Assembly: GCA_900547645.1 (NCBI GenBank)
Contig: URHP01000021.1
Span: 1 to 23,828 of the forward strand
Source of the DNA: an uncultured Eubacteriales bacterium
GTDB lineage: Bacteria > Bacillota > Clostridia > Christensenellales > Borkfalkiaceae
Direction of reading: 5' to 3'
Length of the DNA: 23,828 bases
The notes under the pieces were generated by a model, which made no database searches, was not told the origin of the DNA, and saw nothing but the letters and a program-made list of their open reading frames with translations. Position numbers and translations under genes: made by a program. Below are positions 23,809-23,828 of this stretch, piece after piece; position 1 is the first letter of the stretch, and each line of letters opens with the position of its first letter.

Positions 23809-23828
23809 CTGTCTCTTATACACATCTC
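23809..23828 (-). other. Nextera adapter, reverse complement (non-genomic)
   Basis: CTGTCTCTTATACACATCTC is the reverse complement of the transposon mosaic end. The last C matches the read-2 side. It makes minus-strand translations here begin with the well-known artefact peptide MCIRDS. Nothing biological should be read from these bases. Confidence 0.97.

Noticed and set aside
22668..23825. Minus-strand frame beginning MCIRDS
   Set aside because: The first residues are translated from the Nextera adapter and the rest is antisense to the SGNH esterase gene.

Overview
This window looks like one metagenomic contig from a GC-rich, Gram-positive anaerobe, probably an uncultured gut Clostridia (Bacillota). 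That assignment is inferred from AGGAGG-type ribosome binding sites, lipobox lipoproteins with short KK(K) signal peptides, a sugar ABC transporter without its own ATPase, and the short-chain-dehydrogenase form of mannonate oxidoreductase. Both ends carry Illumina Nextera adapter sequence (1-36 and 23809-23828), so genomic DNA runs only from about 37 to 23808.

The whole window reads as one carbohydrate-utilisation locus. Left block (37-10097, all plus strand): the 3' end of an unidentified gene, a PF01261 TIM-barrel isomerase/epimerase-like protein, two paralogous Gfo/Idh/MocA oxidoreductases and a cytoplasmic GH78 alpha-L-rhamnosidase. These are followed by a complete route from D-glucuronate to pyruvate plus glyceraldehyde-3-phosphate: uxaC, uxuA, uxuB, then eda and kdgK. 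Many neighbours overlap by 4 bp (ATGA/GTGA), which suggests operon structure and translational coupling. A 219-bp gap between uxuB and eda holds two copies of a 38-bp hairpin-forming repeat. A strong intrinsic terminator closes the block.

Middle (10150-12287): a cytoplasmic GH43-like five-bladed propeller enzyme with its own promoter, and a convergent AraC-family regulator. The regulator gene has a perfect-consensus promoter placed so that its transcript should be leaderless. The GH43-like gene and the transporter operon share the same promoter layout (TTTAC[A/G]-N17-TATACT), each preceded by a related dyad-containing element. These elements are candidate AraC-family operators.

Right block (12288-23808, plus strand): an unusually long solute-binding lipoprotein, two ABC permeases, a secreted GH43 lipoprotein with a C-terminal discoidin-like module, a 1644-residue lipoprotein with six CBM9/DOMON-like modules (three of them near-identical ~276-residue tandem units), and a secreted SGNH (CE6/SASA-like) esterase cut off by the contig end.

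Working model (inference): surface GH43 and esterase trim a plant polysaccharide carrying rhamnose, pentose and glucuronic acid, possibly an arabinogalactan- or glucuronoxylan-type glycan. The six-module lipoprotein holds the glycan at the cell surface. The SBP/permeases import oligosaccharides. Cytoplasmic GH78, GH43-like and possibly the oxidoreductase/isomerase trio release monomers, and glucuronate is burned through the Uxu/Entner-Doudoroff-type lower pathway. The AraC-family protein is the likely switch.
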